Source: Stomorhina lunata | Lineage: Eukaryota; Arthropoda; Insecta; Diptera; Rhiniidae | Reading direction: 5' to 3' | DNA length: 64,000 bases | NCBI GenBank assembly: GCA_933228675.1 | Contig: OW121742.1 | Span: forward strand, 18,823,850-18,887,849 | Part shown: positions 55,855 to 61,800 of the stretch, piece by piece | How the letters are laid out: each line of letters begins with the position of its first letter | Numbering within the stretch: position 1 is the stretch's first letter | Program-made: the position numbers and the translations under genes | The notes under the pieces: generated by a model | Database searches by the model: none | What the model was told of the DNA's origin: nothing | The model's input: only the letters and a program-made list of their open reading frames with translations

Positions 55855-58800
55855 ATAATAAACGCGTACAATGAAAAGTGCATTGTACGCAATAATATAT
55901 TAAATAAGTCAATAGTTAAATTAGTATAAATAGTAATAACATTTAGTTAAGAGGGGGAATTTTTGTAAATAAAGCAACCAATCAACACCTACTATTAGTA
56001 GGCAATCCACTAAATAATTGTTTTTTATTTTAAATAGAAAAAAGCCTGACATACACCAGCCTTTAAAGCGGGTCCCTGGACGGCAATACTTTAAAATAAG
56101 AAAACATAACACCATCAATAAAGCCAGCTTTGAAGTTGAACTAGAAAATCGAAAAAAAACTCATATCCAAGTATTAAGGCCTTTATTTTGCAGTTTATAT
56201 AAGTACTTGAAGCCTTTTTGCGAGCTTTATCTCTAGTAATTTTGTTGCTTAATAACCCTATTTTTATGGCAAAGGCCTCTACCAAAATCAAATAAAAAAA
56301 GGGGAGCAAATTCAATATTACAGTTATCTTATGATATTAATGTCTAACTGCCGTTTTACTAAATAACTTTTAAAGCTACTGTTTTTGATGTTGGGAAGTT
56401 GTTGTTGTTGTTGTTGCTGGTAAAATTTCTAAGCTGTTTCAAGTACTTGGGAGTATTATTGTTATTATTGTTGCAATTGCAATTATGTGCCTATTAATGG
56501 ACTAAATAAGGCGAGCACGCTTATAAATGCTAAAATACTGACAACATCAATCGTTTTCATGAACATGATTGTTGAATTCTGTAAAATAGAATTTCCACAC
56601 TAACGAGCTTGATTTTTTTTTCTATCTATCTATTTTATTTTTCTTTCTTGTATTTTGTTATTGTTGTTCATATTTTGCTGCTGCTGCCTGTGTGCCACTG
56701 CCACTTATGAATGCTCCACTTGCAGTTGTAAGAATGAACACTATTATGTTAAGAGACTGTAAACGAAGAAGGAGTTACGTTAACAACACAAACCTCTTAA
56801 GACGTATGTGTCTTAAGTCTTTTGTTTTCAACTAAGAAAAATACATAAAACAAGCGAAGTTTCCTGAAATTTTATCAAAATATTATAAAATCCACAAATT
56901 TTTCTTTTAAGTACAATATCCAATTTTTTATAAAATCAAGAGAATTGCCCATACAAGAGTTTTAGAATAGTTCAATATTATCGAGATAGTACAGTCAAAA
57001 CTATAGTCCATATATAAGCAAGACTAAAGACGAAACAAAGTTCAAACTTTAGTATAGATAATAGTCCAGATTTAAGTCGAGACAATAGTTCAGACTTTAG
57101 TCGAGACAATAGTCCAGACTTTAGTCGAGACAACAGTCAAGACTTTAATAGAAACAATAGTCCAGTCTTTGGTCGAAACAATAGTCCAGACTTTAATCAA
57201 GAGAATAAAAAAGATTATAATCAAGACTATATTTAAGATAATAGTCCAGACTTTTGTCGAGACAATAGTGAAAAATTTAGTAGAGAAAATAGTTCAGACT
57301 TTAGTAGAAACAATAGTCTAGACTTTAGTCGACTAATAAAGAATATATCTATGACTATAGTCGAGACAATAGTTCAGATTTTAGTAGAGACAAATGTTAT
57401 AACAATAGTCCAGACTATAGTAGAGGTAATAGTCTAAACTATAGTCAAGACAATAATCGAGATAATAGGCCAGAAAATATTCGGTACAAAAGTACAGTCT
57501 ATTTTCGAGACAAAAAACGAAGATACGGTCGAGACAATAGTCAATAGTCATGACTTAAGTCGCTACAATAGACCCGGCTTTAGCCGAGACAACAGTGAAG
57601 ACAATTGTTGGAACAATTTTCTAATAATAGTTCAGAATACTTTATGTTCGTCATGACAGCAAAACTTATAAACGAGACAAAAAACTAAGATATTGGGGAG
57701 GCATTAGTTCAAACCATAATTTAGAAACAAGTCTTAGAAAAGCTTTTAAAATTTAAGCTTTTCCTATTACAAAAAAATTAATATTAAAAATTTTCTACAG
57801 AGAAAATTTTAATATCAAAAATTTTTCTATCGAAAAAAATTTAAAATCAAAAATTTTTTTATCGAAAAAACTTTAATATCAAAAATTTTTCTATCGAAAA
57901 AATTTTAATATCCAAAATTTTTCTATCGAAAAAATTTTAATATTAATAATTTTTCTAAAAATTTTAATATCAATAATTTTTCTAAAAATTTTTTTGATAT
58001 TAAAAATTTTTAGAAAAATTATTGATATTAAAATTTTTCTAAAGAAAAAATTTTAATATCGACAAAAAAAATTTTAATATATTAAAATTTTTCTAAAGAA
58101 AAAATTTTAATATCAAAAATTTGTCTAAAGAAAAAATTTTTCTAAAGAAAAAATTTGAACATCAAAAATTTTTGTAAAGACAAAATTTAAATGTCAAAAA
58201 TTTTTCTATCGAAAAAAATTCTTTATATCAAAAATTTTTCTATCGAAAAAATTTAAATATCAAACATTTTTCTATAGAAAAAATTTTAATATTAAAAATT
58301 TTTCTATCAAAAAAATTTTAATATCAAAAATTTTTCTATCAAAAAAATTTTAATATCAAATATTTTTCTATCGAAAAAATTTTAATATCAAAAACTTTTC
58401 TATCGAAAAAATTTTAATATCAAAAATTTTTCTATCGAAAAATTTTAATATCAAAAATTTTTCTATCGAAAAAATTTAAATATCAAAAATTTTTCTATAG
58501 AAAAAATTTTAATATCAAAAATTTTTCTATAGAAAAAATTTTAATATCAAAAATTTTTCTATAGAAAAAATTTTAATATCAAAAATTTTTCTATAGAAAA
58601 AATTTTAATATCAAAAATTTTTCTACAGAAAAAATTTTAATATCCAAAAATTTTTCTATCGAAAAAATGTTAATAAAGAAAAATTTTCTATCGAAAAAAT
58701 TTTAATATCAAAAATTTTTCTATTGAAAAAAATTTAAAATCAAAAATTTTTTTATAGAAAAAATTTTAGTATCAAAAATTTTTCTATCGAAAAAATTTTA

Positions 58801-61800
58801 ATATCAAAAATGTTTCTATTATAAAAATTTTAATTTAAAAAAATTTTTCGATCGAAAAATTTTAAATAACAAAAACCTTTCTAAAGAAAAAATTTTAATA
58901 TAATAAATTTTTCTAAGGAAAAAATTTTAATATCAAAAATTTTACTATAGAAAAGATTTTAATTTTAAAAAGTTTTCTTAAGAAAGACTTTTAATATCAA
59001 AAATTTTTCTGCAGAAAAAAAATTATTATCAAAAATTTATCAACAATTTTTCTATAGAAAAAATTTGAATATTATTAATTTTTCTATAAAAAAAATATTA
59101 ATATCAAAAAATTCTCTAAAGAAAAGATTTTAATATCAAAAGTTTTTCTGAAGACAAAATTTTAATATCAAAAATTTTTCTATAGAAAACTATTCCGTCT
59201 ACCATCTTTATATTTAAGGAACATAAGCCTTTATATTGTTAGCAAAAAAATTGGGGAAAAAATTTATCTTTAATATTAAAACGCCTGTTTATTTTATTTT
59301 AGCTGTTGAATTGTTGTCTGCTTGTTTTGTGCTTCGCTGAATGCCTGCTTCTCTATAAGCCTTTTAATATTTAGTCAAGTTAAGAAGGAAAAAAAGCCTG
59401 TCACATATTATAAGGTTCATTTGTTGCTCCAATCCAGCCAGAAACCAACAACAAAATTTGAGCTTTTCTATATAATATTATTATATATTTTTGGTTAGAT
59501 TTTCTAAAAATTTAATAGACAAAAAGACAGACAGATAGACGGACTTAGATACATATATGAGCATATAAAGTGTATCCGTCCATGGTTATCCGTTCAAGAG
59601 TGTAGGCGGCATATTAGCTTCAATCAAAAAATCTGTTGCCAAATTTTGCTTTGAGTTTTTCTTAATATTTTTCCTCATATGAGATTTTTCTATATTATAT
59701 TTTTTTGTGGCTGTTTGGGGATTTAATCAATGCATTACATTGTCTTGTTAAAAGCAATTATGGTGCATTTTTTCTTCACTATCTGCTCAAAATGTGGCAA
59801 AAATTTTCTAAGAGACGTCATTTAAACCTTTTTCGGTTTAAGGTTTTTTTCTAATATTTCTTATTATTTTTTTTTTTGCTAATGCCTTTAACACAAATCG
59901 TTAATAGAGTTGAGTTCTTGTCTGATATGGCTCATTGATTTGATGGTAGTAGGTTGTGTGTAGTTTGATATATTCCAGTGTCTCTGTAAAAGATTTTTCC
60001 TGTTTATATAGAAAATATATTTAGTTTTTTTCTTTTGAACAGATGATTGGCTGTTTATTGTATTTAGTTGGCGGCTAAAAAAGTAGAGATTTTTGACATT
60101 TTCCTGGCAGTTGTGATGATTGCTTTGATTTGTTTTGATTTGCATCGTTAACTATTATGACAATAGTAATCAAATCCAATTGCCAAAGTCTAAGTTACTG
60201 GCTCACATGCATATTTAGTACACCTCCTCTATTTGGTTGAGGCTCCTTTTGTTAAGTTTTTCTTAATAAAGGAAATTAATGTGATGTCAAAGTTTTGATA
60301 AGCTAAAATTTTATTTGAAAATTTCAGTATTATGCAATGCAAAGTGGACAAGTATGTTCGGTCAAAACCGAAAACAAGATTTATTACAATCAGTTTTATT
60401 TATAATTTTTATATTTTTAAATTTAATTTAACATTTTTTAACGAAAAATTTTCTATATAAAAATTTTTTTAACGAAAAATTTTCTATAGAAAAAATTTTT
60501 TATTACAAATTTTTTTATAGAAAAAATTTGTTTACTAAAAGTTTTCTATAGTTGAAGTTTTTTAATGAAAATTTTTTTAAAAGAAAAAAATTTTTAACGA
60601 ATTTTTTCTACAGAATAATTTTCGTTAAAAAATTTTTTACTAAATTTTTTTTATAGAAAAATTTTCGTTAAAAATGTTTTCTATAGAATAAAAAATTTTT
60701 TCTATAGAAAAATTTTCGTTAAAAAATTTTTTCTATAGAAAAATTTTCGTTAATAAATTTTTTCTATAGAAAAATTTTCGTTAAAAAATTTTTTCTATAG
60801 AAAAATTTTCGTTAAAAAATTTTTTCTATAGAAAAATTTTCGTTAAAAAATTTTTTCTATAGAAAAATTTTCGTTAAAAAATTTTTTCTATAGAAAAATT
60901 TTCGTTAAAAAATTTTTTCTATAGAAAAATTTTCGTTAAAAAATTTTTTCTATAGAAAAATTTTCGTTAAAAAATTTTTTCTAAAGAAAAATTTTCGTTA
61001 AAAAATTTTTTCTATAGAAAAATTTTCGTTAAAAAATTTTTTCTATAGAAAAATTTTCGTTAAAAAATTTTTTCTATAGAAAAATTTTCGTTAAAAAATT
61101 TTTTCTATAGAAAAATTTTCGTTAAAAAATTTTTTCTATAGAAAAATTTTCGTTAAAAATATTTTTCTATAGAAAAATTTTCGTTAAAAATATTTTTCTA
61201 TAGAAAAATTTTCGTTAAAAATATTTTTCTATAGAAAAATTTTCGTTAAAAATGTATTTCTATAGAAAAACTTTCGTTAAAAAATCTTTTCTAAAGAAAA
61301 ATTCGTTACAAAATTTTTTCTATAAAAAAATTTTCGATTAAAAATGTTTTCTATAGAAAAATAAAAAAAAAAAATTTCTATAGAAAAAAATATACCAATA
61401 TTTATATCTCTTGAAAAATTTTCGTTAAAAATTTTTTTCTATAGAAAAATTTTCGTTAAAAAATTTTTTCGATAGAAAAATTTTCGTTAAAAAATTTTTT
61501 CTATAGCAAAATTTTCGTTAAAAAATTTTTTCTATAGAAAAATTTTCGTTAAAAAATTTTTTCTATAAAAAAAAAAAAAAATTTTTTATATCGAAAAATT
61601 TTCGTTAAAAAATGTATTCTATAGAAAATTTTTCGTTAAAAATGTTTTTCTATAGAATAATTTTCTTTAAAAAATTTTTTTTGTATAGAAAAATTTTCGT
61701 TAAAAAATTTTTTTTCTATAGAAAAATATTCGTTTAAAAAATTACGTTAGCATTTTTTCTATAGAAAAATTTTTGTTAAAAAATTATTTCTATAGAAAAT

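Larger units (their letters stand above)
45655..56111 (+). mobile_element. Ty3/gypsy-type LTR retrotransposon carrying a USP2-like deubiquitinase domain
   Basis: 10.46-kb element inserted in sense orientation in the 40-kb dar1 intron. Order: 5' LTR, primer-binding site, ~0.6-kb leader, gag, pol (protease, RT, RNase H, integrase with GPY module), in-frame USP domain, 2.2-kb non-coding tail, A58 run, 3' LTR. The PR-RT-RH-IN order and gag zinc knuckles place it in Ty3/gypsy (Metaviridae). Both reading frames are intact and the shared 255 bp of the two LTRs appear identical, so insertion is recent. No env, signal peptide or transmembrane segment is seen. The USP domain takes the place where env lies in errantivirus-type relatives. 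I know of no described element with this layout, but I could not search. Confidence 0.92.
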
